Below, piece by piece: positions 1 through 6,429 of a DNA stretch of 11,516 nucleotides (its first letter is position 1; each line of letters begins with the position of its first letter). Source of the stretch: Rubrobacter_F sp035642415 (GTDB lineage: Bacteria > Actinomycetota > Rubrobacteria > Rubrobacterales > Rubrobacteraceae); NCBI GenBank assembly GCA_035642415.1, contig DASQSI010000114.1, positions 1 to 11,516 of the forward strand, written 5' to 3'. The notes beneath the pieces were generated by a model that was not told the DNA's origin, made no database searches, and saw nothing but the letters and a program-made list of their open reading frames with translations. A program made the position numbers and the translations under genes.

Positions 1-27
1 GACGGCCACCGTACGAGCACACGGGGT

Positions 28-1260
28 GTGAGATCTCCTTCGGAGACTCGCCGGAACGTGGCCGACGGCTGGCCCTTTTACACCTACAAGGACTTGTGGG
101 GCTTGTATGGTGAGGAGGCGGGCCATTTGGGAGGATTGAACGCCGGCGACTCGTCCGAGCGGAGGATAACGGACCTCAATGCGCTGCTGGGTGGGCTGCT
201 ACCGGAAGAGCGGGCACTCGCCGGGCGTCTGTTCGAGGTGATCTTCAGCATTGGCCGTCTGGAGGTGCCGGAGGGGATGCGTGGCTGGGTGGAGGAAAAC
301 TTCGGTTCCGTGGACGCCGTGCGGGAGCAGAAGATAGTACGGGTCACCAACCGCGTCACCCTTGAAGGCGCCCTCTTCAACGGGTTGCGCGCCTTACGCC
401 CCTTCGACGCCTCCGGCTCCGGGCCAGACCTCCTGCGGAGCGAGATCGAAGATAGCAGCGGGGACCCATTCTGTGTGCCCGAGAAGGGAACGCCTTCGGA
501 TGTCTTCGGTCGCATCCGAGGCACGCATTCGATAACGGCCTCGAATGTGGCCAAGTACGATGGCTTCCACGGCCTCGTCATCTTCGACGATCACAACCCG
601 CTCGCCTTCACGCCCGAGAAGGTGGACGACTACGTCTCCGTGGCTCTCGAATGGGTTAGTAAGGCCCTTGAAGAAGACCCGGAGGCAAAGTATCCGTTCC
701 TCATGTGGAACTGCCTCTGGCGGGCCGGGAGCTCTGTGGTCCACGGCCACGCCCAGGTCACCGCCGCCCGGGGAGTGCACTACCCGAAGATCGAGCGCCT
801 CCGACGGGCGAGCGTAAGTTACAAAAGCGAATACGGCTCGGACTACTTCTCGGACCTCTTCAGGGCGCACGAAGCTCTGGGGCTTGCGATTCCATCTCTT
901 CCGGGGAGTCCTTCGGGTGTTCGCGGGTTCGCCAGTCTCACACCCGCAAAGGAAAAAGAGGTCGTGCTTCTCGGCCCGGACCTCGGTAAGCCTCTACGAT
1001 GTTTCTTCGCCAGCGTTCTAGAGCGCTACACGCGCAACCTCGGCGTCTCGTCGTTCAACGTCGCTTTCTATATACCGCCCGCCTCTCCTACCGAGGAGGA
1101 CTGGTCCTCCTTTCCCGTCGTGATCCAGGTAGTCGACCGGGGTGATCCGGCAAACCGCACGTCGGACATAGGCGCCATGGAGCTCTACGCCGCTCCCGTG
1201 GTCTCTTCGGACCCTTTTCGGGTGGCCCGCCTTCTGAGAGAAGGTCACGATAGGGTATAA
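28..1260 (+). CDS. HIT/GalT-superfamily nucleotidyltransferase-like protein
   Basis: The 410-residue product resembles the galactose-1-phosphate uridylyltransferase / Ap4A phosphorylase branch of the HIT superfamily. These enzymes move a nucleotidyl group through a histidine intermediate. The key motif is SSVVHGHAQV around residues 235-244, with H239, H241 and Q243 matching the family HxHxQ active site; H239 would be the nucleophile by analogy. Residues 182-194, with the phrase DDHNPLAF, look like the sugar-phosphate or nucleotide-binding strand that precedes this motif in relatives. No signal peptide or membrane segment is seen, so it should be cytosolic. Start is uncertain: the GTG at 28 has no clear ribosome binding site and the same frame is open to base 1, so the gene may begin before the window. 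It points away from the catabolic cluster and has no evident link to it. Substrate is unknown. I am confident of the superfamily, not of the reaction. Confidence 0.7.
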   Translation: MRSPSETRRNVADGWPFYTYKDLWGLYGEEAGHLGGLNAGDSSERRITDLNALLGGLLPEERALAGRLFEVIFSIGRLEVPEGMRGWVEENFGSVDAVREQKIVRVTNRVTLEGALFNGLRALRPFDASGSGPDLLRSEIEDSSGDPFCVPEKGTPSDVFGRIRGTHSITASNVAKYDGFHGLVIFDDHNPLAFTPEKVDDYVSVALEWVSKALEEDPEAKYPFLMWNCLWRAGSSVVHGHAQVTAARGVHYPKIERLRRASVSYKSEYGSDYFSDLFRAHEALGLAIPSLPGSPSGVRGFASLTPAKEKEVVLLGPDLGKPLRCFFASVLERYTRNLGVSSFNVAFYIPPASPTEEDWSSFPVVIQVVDRGDPANRTSDIGAMELYAAPVVSSDPFRVARLLREGHDRV

Positions 1261-1313
1261 GAGACTTTCGGGTCATCGAACGCAGTCGAGACTCTGGCGT
1301 AACCGATGTTCAT
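1245..1313 (-). pseudogene. Serine recombinase (resolvase) N-terminal fragment
   Basis: Reading the minus strand from an ATG at 1313 gives MNIGYARVST, the classic first strand of serine resolvases and invertases, including the nucleophilic serine (residue 9). After about ten codons similarity stops. The frame runs 12 more codons, overlaps the 3' end of the upstream plus-strand gene, and meets TGA at 1245-1247. A complete recombinase needs well over 100 further residues, so this can only be a remnant. No good ribosome binding site precedes the ATG. It lies 18 bases downstream of the stop of the ssb fragment, on the same strand. The match is short but very specific, and the neighbouring ssb fragment supports a mobile-element origin. 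Confidence 0.6.
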
Positions 1314-1331
1314 AGGGAATTTAGAATGTAG

Positions 1332-1481
1332 CTAGCTGGCGTGCTCATCGTCCTCATCTGAGACGGTGTTTCTGTTGGTTGCCAGGCCAAATGAGCACAC
1401 TGCTTTTTTACCTTCAGTGTGTTTGAGCTCGTCCATCCACGTCACATTGCCAATGAGAATGACTTTATTAACGGTTCGCAT
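1332..1481 (-). pseudogene. ssb: Truncated single-stranded DNA-binding protein (ssb 5' fragment)
   Basis: The minus-strand frame from ATG 1481 to TAG 1332-1334 encodes 49 residues. It opens MRTVNKVILIGNVT and continues through KAVCSFGLATNR, which are the first beta strands of the bacterial SSB OB-fold (family pattern VNKVILIGNL... followed by AVxxFxLATNR). The last residues, an acidic stretch ending DDEHAS, sit where family members have the loop leading to the conserved E-W/F-H segment, and the stop comes before it. A normal SSB is about 110-180 residues, so more than half the OB-fold is missing. G+C here is about 40-48 percent over the two 60-base stretches I counted, well below the flanking genes, suggesting imported DNA. 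The start region is perfect, so it may still be translated. Confidence 0.8.
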
Positions 1482-1488
1482 ATTCGTT

Positions 1489-1499
1489 TCACCTCCTTT
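1489..1499 (-). promoter_or_regulatory. Perfect Shine-Dalgarno of the ssb fragment
   Basis: On the minus strand the bases read AAAGGAGGTGA, full complementarity to the 3' end of 16S rRNA. They lie 7 bases before the ATG at 1481, which fixes the start of the ssb fragment and shows that the 5' end of the gene is intact. Confidence 0.8.
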
Positions 1500-1642
1500 C
1501 TTAAAGCGCAGCTAATTCAAACCTTTAGGCATTTGTGTAGGTCCAACTCTTTAATGGATGCATCTGCCGGCCTTTGGCGGACGTCTGACTCAGTTCGCCC
1601 TCGATCGCAGACATGGTTGCGTAGGTATTAAGGATGAGGAGA

Positions 1643-1662
1643 GGGGCCGGAGATCCGGCCCC
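1643..1662 (-). terminator. Strong GC hairpin, likely terminator of the MDR gene
   Basis: GGGGCCGG, loop AGAT, then CCGGCCCC: a perfect 8-bp stem. It lies 23 bases past the stop of the minus-strand oxidoreductase gene (1686), where a terminator is expected. On the minus strand the tail is TCTCCTCATCCTT, only moderately T-rich. On the plus strand the tail is TTCTTCGTGTGTTTT, so it may work in both directions. Confidence 0.65.
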
Positions 1663-1685
1663 TTCTTCGTGTGTTTTGGTGGGAA

Positions 1686-2702
1686 CTAAGCGGGGATATC
1701 CAGGATTATCTTCCCGATACCCTCGCCCTCCTCCATGTACTCCATAGCGGCGGTAGCCTCCTCTAGGGGGAAGGTCTCGTTGATAGCTGGCTTTAACTCG
1801 TGCTCCTCGTAGAACCTGAGCATGGCTTCGAACTCCTCGGCGTTGCCCATCGCGGTTCCAAAGACGTCGAGGTGTTTGAGGGCGATGCTGATGGTCATCA
1901 CCTTCGACGCTGGGCCAGCCGTCGCCCCAAAGACGACGATGCGGCTGCCGGGTTTGCCTAGTTGGATCAGGGCGTTAAAGGTGTCGCCGCCGATGGAGTC
2001 CACCGAAAGGTCTACGCTGCCGCTCATCTCCTTGAGCTCCTTGGACCAATCCTCGGAGTTGTAGTTGACGCCGCCTTCGGCGCCGAACTCCTTGGCAAAC
2101 TCGATCTTCTCGTCGCTCCCAGAGCTGACGAAGACAGTAGCACCCATCGCGCTTGCCATCTGCACCAAAAAAGTCGCAACGCCGCCGCCGACGCCCGGTA
2201 TGAAAACCGTCTCGCCTTCCTGTAACTGCCCGCGGGTGACGAGCGCCCGGTAGGCAGTCAACGCTGCAAGCGGGATGGCCGCCGCCTCTTGGTGCGAAAG
2301 GTGCGCGGGCTTGGGGAAGACGTGATCTGCGGGTACCTGGATGAACTGGGCGTAGGTGCCGTCGTCCGGTAAACCGAGGATGCGGTAATCCTTCCCCGGA
2401 ATCCGGGGGTTGTCGCCCCAGTAGAGCGCCGGGTTGATGACCACCTCCGTGCCTTCGGCGGGACCTTCGGCGCCGCCGCCCTTCGCGTAGACCTCGCCGG
2501 AACCATCGGAGCCGGGGATGCCTGGTAGTATGTCGGGCGTTACGCCGGGGTACATGCCCTGGGTGGCGAATACGTCGCGGCGGTTGAGCGCGGCATTGTG
2601 GAGCTTGACGACGATCTCGCCGTCGCCCGGCTCTAGGTCGGGAACATCCTCGTAGCGCAGACCATCGGGGCCGTCGAGCTCGTGCAGTCTTACCGCTTTC
2701 AC
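1686..2702 (-). CDS. Zinc-independent MDR oxidoreductase (quinone oxidoreductase-like)
   Basis: The 338-residue protein belongs to the medium-chain dehydrogenase/reductase superfamily. Residues 1 to about 125 form the GroES-like N-terminal domain, with the MDR phrase around NRRDVF at 40-45. Residues 126-290 form the Rossmann cofactor domain, with GVGGGVA at 170-176 as the nucleotide-binding turn. The zinc ligands of alcohol dehydrogenases are absent: position 41-42 has arginines where the catalytic Cys-His would be, and the lobe around 95-112 has no cysteines. It therefore resembles NADPH-dependent quinone or enone reductases. The start is GTG at 2702, preceded by AGGAGG with a 5-base spacer. 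It lies 147 bases downstream of the creatininase gene on the same strand, so it may have its own promoter and also receive read-through. A role in reducing an unsaturated or quinoid intermediate is inference. Confidence 0.85.
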   Translation of the reverse strand: MKAVRLHELDGPDGLRYEDVPDLEPGDGEIVVKLHNAALNRRDVFATQGMYPGVTPDILPGIPGSDGSGEVYAKGGGAEGPAEGTEVVINPALYWGDNPRIPGKDYRILGLPDDGTYAQFIQVPADHVFPKPAHLSHQEAAAIPLAALTAYRALVTRGQLQEGETVFIPGVGGGVATFLVQMASAMGATVFVSSGSDEKIEFAKEFGAEGGVNYNSEDWSKELKEMSGSVDLSVDSIGGDTFNALIQLGKPGSRIVVFGATAGPASKVMTISIALKHLDVFGTAMGNAEEFEAMLRFYEEHELKPAINETFPLEEATAAMEYMEEGEGIGKIILDIPA

Positions 2703-2753
2703 CCTGTCCTCCTCTTCTCGCCTTTCTCCCGTGTTTCCTACCCGCGAACTACT

Positions 2754-2773
2754 CTAGCACGCATGCTGGCTAG
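2754..2773. repeat. 20-bp imperfect palindrome upstream of the MDR gene
   Basis: CTAGCACGCATGCTGGCTAG pairs at 8 of 10 positions per half and is centred on GCATGC. It lies about 50 bases before the GTG start of the MDR gene, a place where an operator could sit. I cannot name a cognate regulator, and it is unlike the two palindromes near the iclR-type gene. Confidence 0.3.
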
Positions 2774-2849
2774 CCGCCCGGATGAGATGCGAGTATACGA
2801 GGGGACGCTAGCTTGCTATGGCTTAGTTTTGCACAGACAAGGTCCAGCC

Positions 2850-3659
2850 TCAAAAGGCGGAGAATCGCAAGCGTTCGTAGACGTCTTCCCCAAGCACATG
2901 CCTCAGGATGAGGTCCTTGAATCGATCAGCATAGTGCGTGATGATCCGCTCCCCGATCTCTTTAGTAGCCTGTGAAAGGTCGCCGGTGTACCCGAGCCCG
3001 TTGCCCAGCTCGCGGAAAGATTCCGCTTCTCCGAACTGGGAGAACTCGATCTGCTGGGGAGGGAGCTCTTGTAGGAGCTGTTTCCTCACCAGGTGTTCCT
3101 GGATGTAGAGCATGGGTGCGGTCTCGTAGAGACCCGCGTGAGCTTCTCCGTGGGAATCCAGCCTGGGAGCGTCGAGCTGCGAGGGATCCTCCAGAAGGTC
3201 CACGACGAGGCGCTCGAAGCCGTGGATGGCCCGCGCCCCGTGTTCCTCGTTGACGCGCTTGCAGACGCTTTGCGCGGAACGGGCCCAGGGCGGGTCCACA
3301 TGCTGGCTGGTCAAGACGAGATGCTTAAAGCCATCCACGGCGAATGAGGCGAGCAGGTCGAAGAGGTACTCCTCGACCACCTTGCGCCGGACCGAGACGG
3401 ATCCGGGATAGGGCAGGGAGAAGAGCGCGTTGACGTACGACACGGTCGGGGCGATGATGACGGGGTAGCCGTGGTCTGCCAGGTGCTCGGCGCACCTATG
3501 CATCACGTACTCTGCGATGTAGAGGTCGGTGCCTAGAGGCGTCTGCGGACCATGCTGCTCTATGGGACCGCACGCGATCATGAGGACCGTCGCCTCTCGG
3601 TCGAAGCGCTCCACATCTTGCCAGGTCATCTCCTTGAGGTGGTGTACCCGGGCGGTCAT
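2850..3659 (-). CDS. Creatininase-family amidohydrolase
   Basis: The 269-residue product matches the creatininase family, whose members hydrolyse cyclic amides such as creatinine with a two-metal centre. The pattern GPIEQHGPxxPLGTD gives E34, H36 and D45. H120 and D122 follow in TSQHVDPPW. These five positions coincide in number with the metal ligands of Pseudomonas putida creatininase as I remember them (E34, H36, D45, H120, E122), with Asp for Glu at 122. The segment HAGLYET at 174-180 replaces the usual HAGExET. Length is normal and no export signal is seen. ATG 3659 has a weak ribosome binding site. The gene starts 27 bases after the amidohydrolase stop, and a short inverted repeat (AAGGTT TG AACCTT, 3675-3688) spans that stop. 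The pair is probably co-transcribed and may act in sequence. The substrate is unlikely to be creatinine itself given the altered loops, but a cyclic amide or ureide is plausible. Confidence 0.8.
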   Translation of the reverse strand: MTARVHHLKEMTWQDVERFDREATVLMIACGPIEQHGPQTPLGTDLYIAEYVMHRCAEHLADHGYPVIIAPTVSYVNALFSLPYPGSVSVRRKVVEEYLFDLLASFAVDGFKHLVLTSQHVDPPWARSAQSVCKRVNEEHGARAIHGFERLVVDLLEDPSQLDAPRLDSHGEAHAGLYETAPMLYIQEHLVRKQLLQELPPQQIEFSQFGEAESFRELGNGLGYTGDLSQATKEIGERIITHYADRFKDLILRHVLGEDVYERLRFSAF

Positions 3660-3686
3660 CCGGAAACCTGCGTCAAGGTTTGAACC

Positions 3687-5471
3687 TTATTCGCCGGGCG
3701 GCTCCGCCTCGCGGATGACTTCCTGCGAGCGGGTATCTAGTACGCCAGACCACGTGAGGCGAGGACCCGGCAGGAAGTCGGCTGTGAGGAAGAGCAGAGA
3801 GTACAAAGGATCGGAGAAAGGGTAGCCCGCTCGTCGAAGGCGCTCCTTTAGCTCCTTAGCAGCGGAGCGCGCTTGCTCAAAGGGACCGGGCGTCATCTGG
3901 CCCGCGAGCGGGAGGGCAGCCTCCCAGACGACACTGCCGTCGCTTGCCATCACTACACCTCCTTCTAACGCCCGCACCCGCGAGGCAGCGAGGGCCATCG
4001 CCTCCGGGTCTCGGCCGAATACCAGGATCTGGTTGCTCGAAGTGGCGGTGGTGGCGAAACCGTCGAGGTTGCTGGCGAAGTTGCTCACTAGAGCGCGGGT
4101 GATCCAGGCTCCATCTCTGGTGAGGTGCACCACGCGCAAATACCCATTAGGCAACTCGCCCTCCGGGGGGGATTCCTCTAAGCTCGTGATGACGTCGGAG
4201 ACGAACTCTATCACGGGAAGATTTTCGCCTGGCCGGGCACCGTAAAGAGCAGGGTCTTCAATCCACGAACCCTGTCGGAACTCTAGTTGGAGGCCTAAAG
4301 AGTCCCAATCTATGTGGGGTACAGGCTCCACCAGCTTGCCCTCGCGGGCGGCCACTTTTCCCCCGCTAATGACCAGCTGCGGTCGGAAAGAGGAGAGGTC
4401 GGCGAGGAGCACGAGATCCGCCAGGCGACCCGGCGCGATACCTCCAAGATGATCGTCCAGGTGAAGGTAGGTCGCGGGGTTGACAGTCGCCATCTGTATG
4501 GCTTGGACCGGGGGTACGCCTGCTTCCACGGCCATTCGGAGGAGGTTGTCGAGGTACCCCTGCTCCGCGATCGCGTCCGGCGCCGGTCCGTCGGTGGTGA
4601 AGAGGACCCGGCGGGTGTCGATCTGCTCCTCCGTGATGACGCGGAGGAGTTCCGGCAGGTCGGGCCGTAAGGAGCTGTGGCGCAAGGGCGTCCACAGGCC
4701 CAGCCGTAGGCGTTCGAGAGCCTCATCGACGGTGACGGCCTCGTGGCAGGACCTCAACCCCGCGGCGACGAGGGCAGCCAGCTTATTGTCCCGCGCGCCC
4801 GTCGTGTGCCCATCGGCTATGAGCCCCCGACGATAGGCCTCAACGATCGCCGCTCCGAGGGGGGCCTCTTCGTCCTGGAGAAAGCGAGCCCAGGCGGGCG
4901 CCTCGCCGACGCCGGCTACTAGCGGGTGATCGAGGACCTTTTCCAGACGCTCATAATCGAAGAAGTCCTCCTCGCCTTCGGCGATGGGGGAAGCCGGTTC
5001 CGGGCGGACGTACCAGAGGAAACGCACCGGTAGCCGGGCGGATTCGTCCATTGCGGCCCTGCTGGTCTCGGAGCCCCCGAGCAGCGAGAAGATCAGATCG
5101 TCAGATACTATGGTGGTGGTGCCGCCGGGGAGGACCGCTTCGGCGAGGCTTTCGGGGTTGTAGTACAGGTAGGTGTGGGAGTGCGGTTCGATCCAGCCCG
5201 GAGCCACATAGAGGTCTTGCGCGTCTATCACCTCGGTTTCAGGCCCCACGGCCCCCTTCGAAGCGCCGACGTACGCTATGCGGTCCCCTAAGATGGCCAC
5301 GTTGGTCGGGATCAGCTCCCCCGAGTAGACGTTAACCAAGGTGCCCCCGCGGACGAAGAGGTCCGCTGGTTCCTGCCCGAGCGCCACCCGGATCAGACGC
5401 CGCCGCTCCTCGACGGAGGGGCGCGCCCGCAGCCGGGTGGTACTGCCCTCGAGCCCGCCATCGGCGCTCAC
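3687..5471 (-). CDS. Adenine deaminase-like amidohydrolase
   Basis: The 594-residue protein follows the adenine deaminase (Ade) layout: an N-terminal beta-sandwich piece (about 30-90), a metal-dependent amidohydrolase barrel (about 90-390) and the long Ade C-terminal domain. Probable metal and catalytic residues are H97 and H99 in PGWIEPHSHT, E190 in GVGEAP, H222 in ADGHTTG, H243 in SCHE and D294 in TTDGPAPD. Ade proteins normally carry EGH(A/C)P and (T/S)DDR in the last motifs. Here they read DGHTT and TDGP, and the early DPHEIANV segment is replaced by SDDLIFS, so the pocket differs and the substrate may not be adenine. GTG 5471 overlaps the upstream stop by 4 bases (GTGA), which implies coupling. 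About 20 residues precede the usual Ade N-terminus, so the exact start is not certain. In this operon a deamination or opening of an N-containing ring is a reasonable inference. Confidence 0.85.
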   Translation of the reverse strand: MSADGGLEGSTTRLRARPSVEERRRLIRVALGQEPADLFVRGGTLVNVYSGELIPTNVAILGDRIAYVGASKGAVGPETEVIDAQDLYVAPGWIEPHSHTYLYYNPESLAEAVLPGGTTTIVSDDLIFSLLGGSETSRAAMDESARLPVRFLWYVRPEPASPIAEGEEDFFDYERLEKVLDHPLVAGVGEAPAWARFLQDEEAPLGAAIVEAYRRGLIADGHTTGARDNKLAALVAAGLRSCHEAVTVDEALERLRLGLWTPLRHSSLRPDLPELLRVITEEQIDTRRVLFTTDGPAPDAIAEQGYLDNLLRMAVEAGVPPVQAIQMATVNPATYLHLDDHLGGIAPGRLADLVLLADLSSFRPQLVISGGKVAAREGKLVEPVPHIDWDSLGLQLEFRQGSWIEDPALYGARPGENLPVIEFVSDVITSLEESPPEGELPNGYLRVVHLTRDGAWITRALVSNFASNLDGFATTATSSNQILVFGRDPEAMALAASRVRALEGGVVMASDGSVVWEAALPLAGQMTPGPFEQARSAAKELKERLRRAGYPFSDPLYSLLFLTADFLPGPRLTWSGVLDTRSQEVIREAEPPGE

Positions 5472-5860
5472 AGCGAGCTGGAGACTTTCGTGAGGCCACG
5501 CGCGCCCAAGCCCCCGTCGGGGTTGATGACCACCTTGGTTACGCTCCTCGATTGCTCCTTGTTCGCCAGGTAGAGGTAGGGCCCAGCGTGGTCCTCCGGC
5601 GCAATCTCGATCTGGAGCGGAACTATAGACTTGAGCCCTTCCTGCATCTCCTGCGAGGCGAGCATCGCCTCCTCTTCCTGGTCTAGGCTGCTCAGGCCTA
5701 TGCCAGACCCGAGCTCCTTCAGTACCTCAACCTTCTCAGGCGAGATCTCGAGCACACCGACATTACTATCCTCCCCGACGAAGGCCTCCACTACGGCTCG
5801 GCCTATCCCTGAGCCTCCACCCATTACCAGCGCGACGTTATCGCTTAGGCCGTTCGACAT
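5468..5860 (-). pseudogene. Dihydrodiol dehydrogenase-type SDR with internal deletion
   Basis: The 130-residue frame joins two ends of a short-chain dehydrogenase. Residues 6-50 are the NAD-binding start, with GGGSGIG at 14-20 and the second beta strand. Residues from about 75 to 123 match the C-terminus of BphB-like cis-dihydrodiol dehydrogenases, including EDHAGPYLYLANK and NPDGGLGARG. The roughly 140 residues between, with the NNAG strand and the catalytic Ser and Tyr-xxx-Lys, are absent; full-length relatives have about 275. The reading frame survived the deletion, so a short protein may still be made, but it cannot be a working SDR. The start ATG 5860 follows the preceding stop by one base (TAGCATG), and the end overlaps the amidohydrolase start by 4 bases, so the operon spacing is intact. 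An intact copy would oxidise the cis-diol made by the upstream dioxygenase to a catechol. It may instead have a structural role or be supplied elsewhere. Confidence 0.75.
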
Positions 5861-5861
5861 G

Positions 5862-6311
5862 CTAGTGCGCGCCCCTGGGTCCGTACGGCTCTTCGAGGAA
5901 CTTCGAGAACGTTTGGGGACTCTGCCACGTCAGGCTCTCAAGCAGGGGGGCGTCGAGGTAGGTTTGGTAGCCCAGCTTGGGCGAGATGATCTCCAAGCGC
6001 GCTTCGTTGCCGGTGCCTACCTTACGCACGAGAGTGAACGCGAACTCGTTGGTGAATTCGGTGTACTCGGTCTCCGTGTCTTCTATTTCCTCTTCCCAGT
6101 CATCGTCCGCGAGCTCGTGGGGGTTTTCGAGGATATTGGAGAACGTCTCAGGGGTCTGCCACGCCAGGCTCTCGATCAATAAGGGGTCTAGGTATACTCG
6201 TTTGTCTACCTTAGGCGAGTAGATCTCCAGGCGCACCCCGTTCCTGGTGCGGACCTTACGCACAAGGGCGGTTGCGGACTCGTTTCTGATCTTGGCGTAC
6301 TCGTCTTCCAT
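5862..6311 (-). CDS. Small acidic protein of two tandem repeats, dioxygenase-linked, function unknown
   Basis: The 149-residue protein consists of two copies of one domain, residues 4-66 and 82-144, joined by a very acidic linker (DDDWEEEIEDTETE). By hand alignment about 35 of 63 positions are identical. Shared elements are a start EY, then N-E, LVRKV, RLEI-SPK, YLD, ESL-WQ-P-TFS and LE-P. Each copy is predicted to be mostly beta strand with a C-terminal helix. I recall single-copy actinobacterial proteins of about 70-80 residues with this pattern next to ring-hydroxylating dioxygenases, loosely annotated as dihydrodiol dehydrogenase. That name has no catalytic support here: there is no nucleotide-binding motif and no cysteine. 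Start ATG 6311 has a purine-rich GGGAAGAG site upstream. Its place between the dioxygenase beta subunit and the SDR remnant suggests a helper or partner of the oxygenase, which is inference. Confidence 0.7.
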   Translation of the reverse strand: MEDEYAKIRNESATALVRKVRTRNGVRLEIYSPKVDKRVYLDPLLIESLAWQTPETFSNILENPHELADDDWEEEIEDTETEYTEFTNEFAFTLVRKVGTGNEARLEIISPKLGYQTYLDAPLLESLTWQSPQTFSKFLEEPYGPRGAH

Positions 6312-6413
6312 GTACTCTTCCCTTTTATAGATCTCCCTCGCGGGTCGTACCGTACGGTCGTCACGGCACCCCGGAGAACCTCCTTGTTCGTAGCGCTTGG
6401 CCGCTTCGCCTAG

Positions 6414-6429
6414 CTTTAGGCGCCTAAAG
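6414..6429. repeat. 16-bp perfect palindrome over the beta-subunit stop codon
   Basis: CTTTAGGCGCCTAAAG is self-complementary and includes the TAG stop of the beta-subunit gene. It overlaps a second possible hairpin at 6407-6422 (CGCCTA, loop GCTT, TAGGCG). In the minus-strand transcript the two folds exclude each other. They lie at the head of the 112-base gap before the repeat-protein gene and could affect mRNA processing or be an operator. Confidence 0.45.

Larger units (their letters stand above)
1261..1685. other. Low-G+C intergenic island with mobile-element debris
   Basis: This 425-base gap holds the recombinase and ssb fragments, then about 140 bases (1500-1640) where I recognise nothing. 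Short frames there match no family I know. An 8-base inverted repeat, GTGCTCAT at 1341-1348 and ATGAGCAC at 1391-1398, lies inside the ssb fragment. G+C is visibly lower than in the genes on both sides. I see no intact transposase, terminal inverted repeats or target-site duplication, so the borders of any former insertion cannot be placed. Confidence 0.5.

Noticed and set aside
394..870. A 158-codon minus-strand frame inside the GalT-like gene.
   Set aside because: It is a codon-bias shadow; the plus strand has the recognisable HxHxQ protein across the same bases.
1267..1284. TTCG-N6-CGAACGCA as a third copy of the operator.
   Set aside because: The spacing is 6 not 7, the left half is shorter, and it lies at the 3' end of an unrelated gene.
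1489..1500. Plus-strand TCACCTCCTTTC resembles the 3' end of 16S rRNA.
   Set aside because: It is simply the complement of a perfect Shine-Dalgarno on the minus strand; no helix 45 or other rRNA sequence precedes it.
1517..1546. Minus-strand LDLHKCLKV resembles the LDLQ...LK segment that follows the resolvase catalytic strand.
   Set aside because: It lies upstream of the recombinase start rather than after it, the match is weak, and a stop follows at once.
1419..1631. A 70-codon plus-strand open frame in the low-G+C island.
   Set aside because: It runs antisense to the ssb fragment, has no ribosome binding site and resembles no family I know.
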